Positions 1-7,426 of a stretch of DNA of 19,317 bases are shown piece after piece. This DNA is from Verrucomicrobiales bacterium (GTDB lineage: Bacteria; Verrucomicrobiota; Verrucomicrobiia; Verrucomicrobiales; DEV007). Each line of letters starts with the position of its first letter. Position 1 is the first letter of the stretch. The stretch covers positions 1-19,317 of the forward strand of contig JABDJT010000274.1 in NCBI GenBank assembly GCA_013003335.1, read 5' to 3'. The notes under the pieces are model-generated. The model had not been told where the DNA came from. It saw only the letters and a list, made by a program, of their open reading frames with translations, and searched no databases. A program made the translations under genes and the position numbers.

Positions 1-1057
1 CATGAAACCGGTCGAGAGTCAGCAGATCCTCGAGCCATTTTTTCTGATCGTGAGTCATGCTGTGATGATTCCGCGGGCCGTCGAAAACGCCTTCGTAATT
101 CGTCTGCGTGCCCCAGCGTTCCGGAGCGATCATCAGCGTGCTGACATGGGTGAGCCCGGTTTGCAATGCGGTAACCATCAGGTCGCCCATGACGTGGATG
201 TATTCATTCCGCGGAAGGATTTCGGCCGGGCGTTCCACACGGTGTTCTGCCAACTCCGTTTTCATTGATTCGATTCGATCCATCCGATTCTCAATGGCAC
301 GGACCGCTTCGAAATATTCTTCGAATTTTTGCTGATCCGCTGTGCCGAGCCGTTTGCGTAGTTGCTTCGCGTTGCCGAGAGCGAGGTCGGTGATATTCCG
401 ATTCCGCGACTGCGCTTTGGTGCCGAAAAGTCGATCGTAGACCTGGCGGGGATTACGCATCGACGGGGCAACGTGGCCGGTTCCGTACCAGGACATATTG
501 TCAAAATAAATCGATTCGATGTTGTCCTTGTGATCATTGCAACTGAGTTCCAGCGTCGGAAACGGGGTGTCCTGCCCGATATGATCGGCGGCGATGTGAT
601 CGAGGGTCCGGGCCAGCGGGTAAGCCGAATTTTTCACCTCGAACGGGGCGACGCTGGTGAGGAAGCACGAGGCCGCCTGCGCGTGTGAATCCGTTCCATG
701 CTGGAAGGTGCGATCCATCCCGGTGAGGAGCGCGATTTTCTCCCGCACCCTGTGCAATGGAGCAAGCGTCGGGGTAAATGTGAGCGGATGGCTTCCTTCC
801 GGAGCAGCCTCTCCTTCAAACCGCCAGACGTTGTTCTGATTCGCGAATTTCGGCAGCGGCCGATCGCCTTCTCCCGGGAAAAATCCGCGCCGGACCAGAC
901 CGTTGGGCAGGTAGAAAAACGCGAGTCGCTTCGCGGGTTTACCCGATTTGCTGGCGGCGGCGAGACTTTCGAACCACGGGAGGCTCAGCATCGTTCCGCC
1001 CGCTCCGGCGATGAATTTGCGGCGGGAACATTGCGAGAGTGCGGAATCAGTTTTCAT
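1..1057 (-). CDS. DUF1552 domain-containing exported protein (3' end beyond window)
   Basis: I read this frame directly from the minus strand. It opens at the ATG at 1057 and stays open for 352 codons to the window edge, so the C-terminus is missing. The N-terminus has a Tat-like signal: an SRRKFIAGAG motif at residues 11-20, then a hydrophobic stretch ending near ESLAAA. The body matches DUF1552 proteins, with a KRLAFFYLPNGL segment near residue 44, a GMDRTFQHGTDSHAQAASCFLT segment split around residues 113-135, and a conserved RWGTQTNYEGVFDGPRNHH region near the cut end. The family's biochemical function is not established; its genes habitually sit beside DUF1592-type cytochrome genes in Planctomycetota and Verrucomicrobiota. 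Its ATG overlaps the last 11 bp of the upstream gene, which implies one transcript and translational coupling. No Shine-Dalgarno is visible. The family assignment is firm and the role unknown. Confidence 0.9.
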   Translation of the reverse strand, partial: MKTDSALSQCSRRKFIAGAGGTMLSLPWFESLAAASKSGKPAKRLAFFYLPNGLVRRGFFPGEGDRPLPKFANQNNVWRFEGEAAPEGSHPLTFTPTLAPLHRVREKIALLTGMDRTFQHGTDSHAQAASCFLTSVAPFEVKNSAYPLARTLDHIAADHIGQDTPFPTLELSCNDHKDNIESIYFDNMSWYGTGHVAPSMRNPRQVYDRLFGTKAQSRNRNITDLALGNAKQLRKRLGTADQQKFEEYFEAVRAIENRMDRIESMKTELAEHRVERPAEILPRNEYIHVMGDLMVTALQTGLTHVSTLMIAPERWGTQTNYEGVFDGPRNHHSMTHDQKKWLEDLLTLDRFH

Positions 1058-3602
1058 GGGAGGCAGCCGGGGTTTTATGCAGGAAAGAATCGCTCATGGC
1101 AACCCGCTTCAAAAGGGTTCGAAGGCTGTCGTCGCCCGCCTGCGCGTTTTTGGTAATTTTTTCAATCGCGGGGGAATCCGCGGGACCAAGCTCCCGGCCA
1201 AGGGCGTAGGATAGCAGGTGCGAAACGAATCCGCGGATGAAGCGGTGTTTTTCCTGTAGCAACAGCTCTTTGAATTCCAGCGCGGTCTTAAATTCGTGAC
1301 GATTGAACAAGGTGCCGCCGGGATCGACCGGCCGGCCGTTTTCGTAGGTGTCCCGCCACATACCGGTCGGGCCGTAATTTTCCAAAGCGAAGCCGAGCGG
1401 GTCGATCTTGTCGTGGCAGCCCGCACAGTCTTCGCGCTTGCGGTGTTCGGCGAGACGTTCGCGGATGGTCAAAGTTTCCAGGTGGGCTTCATCGGCCTCC
1501 GGAAGGGGCGGCACATCGGCGGGAGGCGGCTCCGGCGGATCATTGAAAATCACGGCATTCATCCACGCCCCGCGCGTGATCGGCTGTGTGCGCACCGGTG
1601 TGGAAGTCATCGTCATCACGGCCGCGTTGGTGATCACGCCGCCGCGTCGCGGGTCTGCCAGAGGGACACGTTGGAAGGTCAGAACCTTGTCCTCGCTTCG
1701 TTCCGATTTTCCCTTGTAACTCGATGCCAGCATCGGGCTTTGCCAGGTGAAATCGGGATTGAGCAGTTCAGTCACCGAACGATCTTCAATGAAAACCGTT
1801 TCGAAAAGCAGCAGCGGCTCGAGCATCATGTGCATGCTGACGCGGTACCCGTTGTAATAGAAATAGGGATATTTTTCCGGATCCGGAACCGCCGTGACGA
1901 GCCGGTCCAGTTGCAGCCACTGGGCCGGGAAGCTATCGCAAAACCGACTCGATTTCGGATCGTTCAACATCCGGTCGATCTGCCCGCTCAGCGTTTCGGG
2001 ATCGCTCAGCTGTTTGGCCTCCGCGAGATCCAGCAGGGTGTCATCGGGAATACTTCCCCACAAGAACAGAGCCAGACGGGAAGCCAGTTCGAAATCGTCC
2101 AGAGGCTGCGAGCCCTCTCCATTGGCATCCGGCGATTCATAAAAATACAGAAAATCCGGCGTCGCCAACACGCCTCCCACGACGGTCCGCATGGTGTCCT
2201 CAAACGACACGCCTGCCCCGAGGTTTTCCTCCGCAAATTTCACAAACCGATCCAGCGTTTCCGGTTGCGCCGGACGGCGAAACCCCCGGCGCAGCAGAGT
2301 TGTTAATCGCGACCGGACTGCATCGGCTTCCGGCTCCGGCTTTTTCGCTTCGGGGTTTTCCTTCGGTAAACCGGTCACCTCCAGCTGGTCCAGCCCGAAC
2401 AGGAAGCTTCTCGATTTTTCATTTTTGCCAGTGCAACGAACCATCAGCCGGTGTTTCCCCGGGGCTACCTGAATCGGAATCCGAATGTCCGCAGCCCGGC
2501 TGACCTTGCCGTCAAACAAATCGACCGGCTCCCCGATTTTCCTGCCATTCAGCAGCAACTCGAACGTGCCGTAATCCGGAGCTTTCGTGAAACCGATCCG
2601 GAGTCCATCGCCTGCAGCCTTCGTTTCAAACGTGAGCACCAATTCCAGCCCGGGCTTCCGGCACATCCAGATCAACTGGTGATCGCCCCCCCAATGACTG
2701 CCCCAGTTTTTCTTCATTTCCTGTGTCCAGACTCGGCCTTCCGGTTTGCCGATCACTTTCAGCCACTGATCATTCTCCGCCTCCCAATCGCTTTCGGATT
2801 TGACCGGCTCACCCGGCGGCGCAAAAAAACGGTTCCAGCTGCCGCATTCCTTCGGATTCAAATCCGGGCTTTCCACGATTGTCCGGCTGAGCGTCAAAAA
2901 CGACTCCATCAAGAGCGGCGAAAGTGTCAGGTGATCGGCGCGATTGTCGAATCCGTGTTCCGCCCGCTGATCCTGCGGAAACGCCGCCACCCCGCGAAAT
3001 CCCTCCGGCCGTCTCCCATCGATGTCCTTGCTCAGCGGCCGGCTTGCTACCTTGACCTGATCCGGCATCTTGCCAGTGGCCGGGTGAAAGTAATCCTCGT
3101 ACCGCCGCAAGAGCCGTTCGTTCAGCTGGAAAATGTCACGGTCCAGTTCCAGCAGATCAACCACCGCATTATTGTACTGAAAGCGATTCATCCGCCGGAT
3201 CGGCGTGGGCGAAAACGACGCATCCGCCAGGGCCCGGGTCAGCATCGCGTCGAGATGTTCGATCAACGCCTTCCGCGTCGCGTCATCCAGCGGCGGTTCA
3301 TCTTCCGGCGGCATTTCGCCCTCTTCCAGAGCGAACACCAGTTTTTCCAGCAGTTCCGGTCGGGCCAGGAGGTCTTTTGCCCCACCCAGTTTCAAGAGGT
3401 TCACCTTTCCCTTCACCTTGCCTTTTTTCCCGTGGCATTTGATGCAATTGGCCTTGAAAGCCGGCTGCACAACTTCGGCAAATGGCTCTTTCGCAACCCC
3501 GCCGGAACAGATCGAAAAAGCTGCAAATCCCGCCCAGAGAGTGCCTTGATGGAATCTTCTTTCCATCTGTCCCGTGAAAAATCTCTTCAAAAAAGAATCC
3601 AT
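1047..3602 (-). CDS. Planctomycete-type cytochrome c domain protein (DUF1587/1595/1592/1588/1585)
   Basis: This 851-residue exported protein has two heme-c CxxCH motifs, C53-x-x-C56-H57 near the N-terminus and C726-x-x-C729-H730 in the DUF1588 region. Domain order by motif: PSCyt-type cytochrome (about 40-115), DUF1587 (RRMNRFQYNNAVVDLL near 119), a long variable section, DUF1595 (about 425-490), DUF1592 (about 500-620), DUF1588 (about 635-745) and DUF1585 (about 770-845). This is the standard architecture in Planctomycetota and Verrucomicrobiota. The partner is the DUF1552 gene, with an 11-bp overlap. A periplasmic electron-transfer or oxidative role is inferred from the heme motifs only; no substrate can be read. 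The first ATG has AAGG just upstream, but starting at M13 gives a cleaner signal peptide (RR, then a hydrophobic run ending near GGVA), so the start is uncertain by 12 codons. Confidence 0.92.
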   Translation of the reverse strand: MDSFLKRFFTGQMERRFHQGTLWAGFAAFSICSGGVAKEPFAEVVQPAFKANCIKCHGKKGKVKGKVNLLKLGGAKDLLARPELLEKLVFALEEGEMPPEDEPPLDDATRKALIEHLDAMLTRALADASFSPTPIRRMNRFQYNNAVVDLLELDRDIFQLNERLLRRYEDYFHPATGKMPDQVKVASRPLSKDIDGRRPEGFRGVAAFPQDQRAEHGFDNRADHLTLSPLLMESFLTLSRTIVESPDLNPKECGSWNRFFAPPGEPVKSESDWEAENDQWLKVIGKPEGRVWTQEMKKNWGSHWGGDHQLIWMCRKPGLELVLTFETKAAGDGLRIGFTKAPDYGTFELLLNGRKIGEPVDLFDGKVSRAADIRIPIQVAPGKHRLMVRCTGKNEKSRSFLFGLDQLEVTGLPKENPEAKKPEPEADAVRSRLTTLLRRGFRRPAQPETLDRFVKFAEENLGAGVSFEDTMRTVVGGVLATPDFLYFYESPDANGEGSQPLDDFELASRLALFLWGSIPDDTLLDLAEAKQLSDPETLSGQIDRMLNDPKSSRFCDSFPAQWLQLDRLVTAVPDPEKYPYFYYNGYRVSMHMMLEPLLLFETVFIEDRSVTELLNPDFTWQSPMLASSYKGKSERSEDKVLTFQRVPLADPRRGGVITNAAVMTMTSTPVRTQPITRGAWMNAVIFNDPPEPPPADVPPLPEADEAHLETLTIRERLAEHRKREDCAGCHDKIDPLGFALENYGPTGMWRDTYENGRPVDPGGTLFNRHEFKTALEFKELLLQEKHRFIRGFVSHLLSYALGRELGPADSPAIEKITKNAQAGDDSLRTLLKRVAMSDSFLHKTPAASHEN

Positions 3603-3756
3603 CCGCCTTGTCGCATTTTCTCATTCTGGATTGAACTGATCAATCAAAAGCACGAAGAGAAATGCGTCAGAGACGATAGAAGTTTCAATCGACCATTAAC
3701 GCCATTCCCGTGGGGATGGTCTGAAATTCTGCGTTACAGCACGCGGTCCAGCCTGA
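3603..3756. other. Intergenic gap between astacin and cytochrome genes
   Basis: This 154-bp gap lies between two minus-strand genes. I see no clear hairpin terminator, repeat copy or RNA gene in it. It presumably holds the promoter of the DUF1592/DUF1552 pair, but no convincing -35/-10 pair could be picked by eye. Confidence 0.4.
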
Positions 3757-5049
3757 TCAGATTTCAGAGGCTTTATCCTCTCCCATTGCTTCCTTGCACG
3801 TTTGCCCAGCCAGGGCCACGTATGTATTGGTGACTGCCTCGGCGATGGCGGTGTGTGCCTGTATGACGTCCGGGCTTTGGCTGAGCACAGTGCGAGCGCG
3901 CGTGACCCAATTCAATGACGATCCGAAGATCCCGCCGAGGGACTGACCTATTTCACGAGCAGCAGCCAGGTTTGAGTCTATCGTTGTGCGTTGCCATCGG
4001 CGGCTGCTCTGCCATTGGGCCCAGCCGAGGCGGATGCCAAAATTGAATAACTCCAAGAGAAGAATTGAGCTCGTCCTGCAAGTGCGGTTTTCGAGACGCC
4101 TCTGAAGAGTTTCGCGAAGGTTTTCGACAGCGGGACCAGTCGGGTTTGCGGACGTTGCATCAATCAGTTCTCCACCATCACGAAACGCACCGGAGGCCAC
4201 GATATGGGCTCGAGCATCTGTCAGCGCCTGCCGGGTCTCTGCCGTTGGCGTACCAGCCGTCTTAGCCAGGATTTCCGCTGCGCCGACCAGCCAGCCGCCG
4301 CTGTGAAGGTTTTGGAAGACGATCTCGTTGCCTATGCCGCCGTATCTTGCAGCCATACCAGCGGCATCCAATAAAGTCAGGTATTGTCGATTACCCATAT
4401 ACTGTTCTTGGTCTTCATATCCTGGCCGGGCGCTGATCGTGGATCGACCGTTTTTGGTAAATGCGTCTTTTCGATAGTGCATGATCGAAGCGAAGTCATA
4501 CTCGGTATAGTTTTCGGAGTTACGTCGTTCGAAGTTGGGCTTTGCTCTCTCAATAATGTTTTCCCACAGGATCCGAACGTACCTGTCGCGATCGGACCGA
4601 GAATGTTCATGTGCGAGTCCCAGTGCGTGGCCAATTTCATGCGCAATGATGAAATTCCAGTTCCAACTCGCTATACCCATTTCCTGCCGACCCCCGATCA
4701 TCCCGACGTAGGACCAGTTTCCGGGATCGTTTTTGACCCGAATGTAATTGGGTTGGCCGTTCCATGTCCGAAACTCGACATTTGCGACGTTCGACCACAC
4801 TTCAAATGCAGTGCGATACCTGTTTCTGTTAGCTCCGGTTACACTTCCATCAAACTCAACATATACTCTTCCGCCTGTCCATCTTCGTCCGGTAAAACCC
4901 TTTGCCGACAAGTCGTCGACAACAAACCGCATGTCATCAATCTGTATGACGTCGCGATCAAGGTGTTTGAAAGAGGGGCTCTCAGCAAGCAGTTGCGTGA
5001 GATCGGATCTAGTTAACGGCTCGGACTGATCTTTAAAAAACAAGGCCAT
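3757..5049 (-). CDS. Astacin-family (M12A) zinc metalloprotease, no visible signal peptide
   Basis: The 430-residue product carries the complete astacin signature HEIGHALGLAHE at residues 137-148 (zinc ligands H137, H141, H147; catalytic E138), followed by RSDRDRYVRI, and the Met-turn SIMHY at 188-192 whose tyrosine is the fifth ligand in astacins. The catalytic domain spans about 25-236. The C-terminal 190 residues are helical-looking and match nothing I recognise. The ATG at 5049 is chosen because AGAGGGAA precedes it at good spacing and it overlaps the stop of an upstream ORF as TAATG. An upstream in-frame ATG at 5118 lacks this support. The N-terminus (MALFFKDQSEPLTRS) shows no signal peptide, unusual for a family that is normally secreted. 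The clear Shine-Dalgarno and visibly lower GC than the neighbours, next to a tRNA gene, hint at acquisition by transfer. The enzyme class is firm; the substrate is unknown. Confidence 0.85.
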   Translation of the reverse strand: MALFFKDQSEPLTRSDLTQLLAESPSFKHLDRDVIQIDDMRFVVDDLSAKGFTGRRWTGGRVYVEFDGSVTGANRNRYRTAFEVWSNVANVEFRTWNGQPNYIRVKNDPGNWSYVGMIGGRQEMGIASWNWNFIIAHEIGHALGLAHEHSRSDRDRYVRILWENIIERAKPNFERRNSENYTEYDFASIMHYRKDAFTKNGRSTISARPGYEDQEQYMGNRQYLTLLDAAGMAARYGGIGNEIVFQNLHSGGWLVGAAEILAKTAGTPTAETRQALTDARAHIVASGAFRDGGELIDATSANPTGPAVENLRETLQRRLENRTCRTSSILLLELFNFGIRLGWAQWQSSRRWQRTTIDSNLAAAREIGQSLGGIFGSSLNWVTRARTVLSQSPDVIQAHTAIAEAVTNTYVALAGQTCKEAMGEDKASEI

Positions 5050-5309
5050 TATTGTTCCCTCTGACTGTCGTCTGCATTCATGCTTTCGTGAGCACGGAAT
5101 GGTGGTTTTCGGAAACACCCCGGTTTAGACGAACTGCATTGTCGTACTGACTCGAAATAAAGCGCTTCCTCTCGGAGAATTGGAAAGGAAATTTCCCCTG
5201 CGGTCAACCATTTGCCCGACTTCTCCCAATAAACGGACAGCGCTTCATCACTCCCTGGGCCGCGAACGAGAGTGAATTTCGGTTTTGGTAACAACTGTTG
5301 GCTTTTCAC
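5049..5309 (-). CDS. Small hypothetical protein upstream of and coupled to the astacin gene
   Basis: This open frame ends in a TAA that overlaps the astacin ATG as TAATG, the arrangement of translationally coupled genes. The frame runs back through the tRNA-Sec, so the true start must lie after the tRNA 3' end at 5335. A GTG at 5309 (86 aa) is the first reasonable candidate; a TTG at 5318 is the alternative. No Shine-Dalgarno is visible at either. The sequence reads like a folded domain in its first half (VYWEKSGKWLTAGEISFPI, then LREEALYFESV) and is basic and Cys/Pro-rich later. I recognise no family. It could be a coupled leader or partner of the protease, or a fragment of an older gene. 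Confidence 0.35.
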   Translation of the reverse strand: MKSQQLLPKPKFTLVRGPGSDEALSVYWEKSGKWLTAGEISFPILREEALYFESVRQCSSSKPGCFRKPPFRAHESMNADDSQREQ

Positions 5310-5334
5310 AGCGATCAAACACTTATGAAAAAAG

Positions 5335-5431
5335 TGGCGGAGAGGGAAGGAATCGAACCAACCTCGGCGAGGATCACTCGTCGACAACGGTTTTGAAGAC
5401 CGCGGGGGCCACCAGGCACCCATCTCTCTCC
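5335..5431 (-). tRNA. selC: tRNA-Sec (anticodon UCA)
   Basis: The 97-nt gene reads GGAGAGAG at the 5' end (5424-5431) and ends in an encoded GCCA (5335-5338). The anticodon loop is CUUCAAA (5392-5398), the same as in the classic bacterial tRNA-Sec, with UCA at 5394-5396 on a 5-bp stem. The D loop is the tiny UGGU typical of tRNA-Sec. The long variable arm has a CGAG/CTCG core extended by TCG/CGA. The T loop is UUCGAUU (5351-5357). Only 12 nt separate the T loop from the discriminator G, against 13 in the usual 8+5 bacterial form. Mismatches are visible: A·C at acceptor position 7, U·C in the D stem, two U·U in the T stem. So the identity is strong, while the fold is irregular. It delivers selenocysteine at UGA and fits the UGA-containing dsbD gene at 17146. 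It lies 73 bp downstream of the cysteine desulfurase on the same strand. Confidence 0.85.
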
Positions 5432-5504
5432 TTTTTCGGAACCCGTGAACGGTGCTTGGATTCGACGGCGGCGTCAATGAAAACTGACAACACGAGGGAG
5501 CGAT

Positions 5505-6656
5505 TCACGTGGCTTTTTCGCGAACCTGTTTCACAACATCGACAAGGACGCCCGCCGCTTCATCAATTTCCTCCTGCGTCGTAAAAATCGAAAGCGAGAT
5601 TCGCAGGCTGCTGAAAGCCCGCTCGTCGCTGAATCCCATCGCCTTCTGAACGTGGCTTGGCTGCGCTTTCCCGGTCATGCAGGCGCTGCCGGCGGAGCAT
5701 TGCACACCGGCCCGATCCAGCAAAGGCAGCATTTCGGCTGCGCGGCACCCGTCAATGGAGATGTGAGCCACGTTGCCGGTACGATGCTCGCGATGACCAT
5801 TCAGGTGCACGCCATCCAGCACTTCGGTGAGTTGTTGTTCCAGGTTATTCCGCAGTTTTGCGACGGCAGCTGATTCGCCTGAATCGAGCTTTCTCTTCAT
5901 CAACGCCGCAGCGGCTCCGAGGCCGACGATATAGGGAACATTCTCGGTTCCGGATCGTCGCCCGGCTTCCTGGCCACCGCCGCGAATCATGGGCTCGAAC
6001 GGTGTGCCTTCACGGACGAAAAGCGCCCCTACCCCTTTCGGTGCGTGAAATTTGTGGCCGCTGATGGAAAGAAGGTCGACGGGCACTTCATCAACCCGTA
6101 CCGGCACTTTGCCAGCGGCGTTGATGGCATCAGAATGAACCAGCCAACCAACGCTTTTTGCCAGAGCACACACATCGGCAATCGGTTGGATCACGCCGGA
6201 CTCGTTGTTTGCCCACATCACCGAAGCAAAACCCGGTCGGTCGGATTCGAGCTGCGAGGTGAATTCCTCGAGCCGGAGACGGCCCGTCTCGTCGGTGCCG
6301 ATCCGGACAGCGATGAACCCAACCGCTTCCATCGCTTCGATCGGCCGAAGAACCGCGCTGTGCTCGATCTGGCTGGTGAGGATCTTGGAATTCTTCCGAC
6401 CGATTTGGCGGGCCATCGATTTGAGAGCCATGTTGTTGGATTCCGTCCCGCAGCCGGTAAACACAATTTCCTCCGGCCGGGCCCCGATCAAATCGGCAAC
6501 CTGTTTGCGGGCGGTTTCAACGGCACTTTTCACACCCTGCCCGGCAACGTATCCAGCGGAGGGATTGTGAAAATTGTCTGAAAAATAGGGCAGCATCGCT
6601 TCCACCACTTCAGGGTGGACCCGGGTGGTGGCGTTGGAATCGAGGTAGATCGCCAT
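5505..6656 (-). CDS. NifS/IscS-type cysteine desulfurase
   Basis: This 383-residue class-V aminotransferase-fold PLP enzyme moves sulfur from cysteine onto its own cysteine as a persulfide, feeding Fe-S assembly, tRNA thiolation or, in some bacteria, selenium delivery. Motifs: N-terminal YLDSNATTRVHP, H99 stacking on PLP (QIEHSAV), D176, PLP lysine K202 in SISGHKFHAPKGVG, the GGGQEAGRRSGTENV loop (226-240), and catalytic C326 in CSAGSACMTGK (320-330). Length is normal. Where family members usually have Gln after the PLP aspartate (DAxQxxGK), this one has Asn179 (DAINAAGK). No Shine-Dalgarno precedes the ATG. The same-strand tRNA-Sec immediately downstream suggests, without proving, a role in selenium supply. 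The gene could equally be the general IscS; no iscU- or sufE-like neighbour is visible, so I give no symbol. Confidence 0.9.
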   Translation of the reverse strand: MAIYLDSNATTRVHPEVVEAMLPYFSDNFHNPSAGYVAGQGVKSAVETARKQVADLIGARPEEIVFTGCGTESNNMALKSMARQIGRKNSKILTSQIEHSAVLRPIEAMEAVGFIAVRIGTDETGRLRLEEFTSQLESDRPGFASVMWANNESGVIQPIADVCALAKSVGWLVHSDAINAAGKVPVRVDEVPVDLLSISGHKFHAPKGVGALFVREGTPFEPMIRGGGQEAGRRSGTENVPYIVGLGAAAALMKRKLDSGESAAVAKLRNNLEQQLTEVLDGVHLNGHREHRTGNVAHISIDGCRAAEMLPLLDRAGVQCSAGSACMTGKAQPSHVQKAMGFSDERAFSSLRISLSIFTTQEEIDEAAGVLVDVVKQVREKAT

Positions 6657-6687
6657 GCCGGGAACATAGGCAGTTTTTCAGAAAAAA

Positions 6688-6730
6688 CGAATCAACAGGG
6701 TCTGTTTGACGAACCAACCCTGTTGAATCG
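6688..6730 (+). repeat. REP-like palindromic repeat, copy A
   Basis: A 43-nt imperfect palindrome: left arm CGAATCAACAGGGT and right arm ACCCTGTTGAATCG pair at 13 of 14 positions around a 15-nt centre. It lies 5' of the cysteine desulfurase and downstream of a terminator. It is the same element as copies B, D and E, in the same orientation. Confidence 0.8.
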
Positions 6731-6750
6731 TTCCGGCCGGAAACGAAGAA

Positions 6751-6778
6751 AACCGTCGCCTTGCAGCGACGGTTTTTT
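6751..6778 (-). terminator. Rho-independent terminator, possibly bidirectional
   Basis: A perfect 9-bp stem, AACCGTCGC (6751-6759) with GCGACGGTT (6766-6774), closes a 6-nt loop. T residues flank it on both strands: six T at 6773-6778 on plus, and TTTTCTTC on minus. The only gene ending towards it is the small minus-strand gene at 6824-7114, 45 bp upstream, so minus is the likely working direction, although the plus-strand T-tract is the better one. Confidence 0.75.
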
Positions 6779-6823
6779 CGGTGTCTTGGAGCTTTGAGCT
6801 ATGAAAAAAGTGAAGATTCGAAC

Positions 6824-7114
6824 TTACGCAGCGCCGCGATTGGCGGGCGATTCGCTTGTCGAAGAGAATTCGTCGTATCGATCAAAGTAGCCTTTCCTCC
6901 ACATGCCGTAGACGAAACGGGCAATGGCCCGACCGGTGAATTTCTGGATTGTTTTGTCGACGTCCCTGGTGACGGCCCGACGAATCGAGCTGGCCTTCAT
7001 GCGGACGTATCGTTTTTGCACATCCTGCTTACGACGACGAATCATGGCCTGGTGAAGCAGACCGGATTCGGTCAGTGTCAGGGTTCGGGTGCTGTGGTTT
7101 TTCGTGGGATTCAT
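6824..7114 (-). CDS. Small basic hypothetical protein
   Basis: The 96-residue frame starts at the ATG at 7114 (MNPTKNHSTRTLTLTE). A longer frame back to 7222 exists, but its extra residues are low-complexity and poorly protein-like. The middle is strongly basic and probably helical (MIRRRKQDVQKRYVRMKASS, then IRRAVTRDVDKTIQKFTGRAIARFVYGMWRKGYF). No membrane segment, cysteine or known motif is visible. The charge could suit nucleic-acid or ribosome binding, but it is not any ribosomal protein I can identify. A strong terminator 45 bp after the stop and an AT-rich gap upstream support a genuine monocistronic gene. Function unknown. Confidence 0.5.
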   Translation of the reverse strand: MNPTKNHSTRTLTLTESGLLHQAMIRRRKQDVQKRYVRMKASSIRRAVTRDVDKTIQKFTGRAIARFVYGMWRKGYFDRYDEFSSTSESPANRGAA

Positions 7115-7426
7115 GCGATAAATTTTTCCGTTTCTGCTAATTTCTAAAAAATTAGTTTGGGGAGATTGATAATTCGGCGTGGTCGAATGCATTCCCGGTC
7201 GTCGTGCAAGTAGCAGGCTCAATCGACTGGAAGTCCCAAAATTGGGGGGAAAAGAAGACTTGTTTTAAAATCTTATACTTAATATCCCCATATTATCTTA
7301 AAAGTCAAAAATTTTTCCCGCAAAAGATTCGAAAGATTGAAGTTTTTTGCAAATTTGAGAGATTTGCAGTGAAATTGGCTCAACTTTTTGCTGAAAGATG
7401 GAAATCCCGTCCGGCGTATCGACCTC
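7115..7426. other. AT-rich divergent intergenic region
   Basis: About 310 bp separate the minus-strand small gene from the plus-strand hydrolase. The part from about 7255 to 7390 is markedly AT-rich against its GC-rich surroundings and includes TATACT at 7274-7279. It probably carries divergent promoters. I could not pair a convincing -35 with that hexamer, and I see no repeat copy, RNA gene or long hairpin here. Confidence 0.5.

Noticed and set aside
2451..3833. 460-aa plus-strand ORF
   Set aside because: It is antisense to the cytochrome-domain gene, has no family features, and results from the codon bias of the real gene. The plus-strand ORF at 1296-2306 is rejected for the same reason.
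5050..5118. Upstream ATG (5118) for the astacin gene
   Set aside because: It has no ribosome-binding site, while the ATG at 5049 has a good one and overlaps a stop codon; the extension does not create a signal peptide.
6045..6581. 178-aa plus-strand ORF
   Set aside because: Antisense to the cysteine desulfurase, whose motifs are complete on the other strand.
6801..6825. Possible tRNA fragment after the small basic gene
   Set aside because: A GTTCGAATC T-loop-like string is followed by the same 13 nt that flank the tRNA-Sec 3' end (CACTTTTTTCATA on minus). However, the T stem has only about 3 bp, no other tRNA arm is present, and the shared string is largely a poly-T run.
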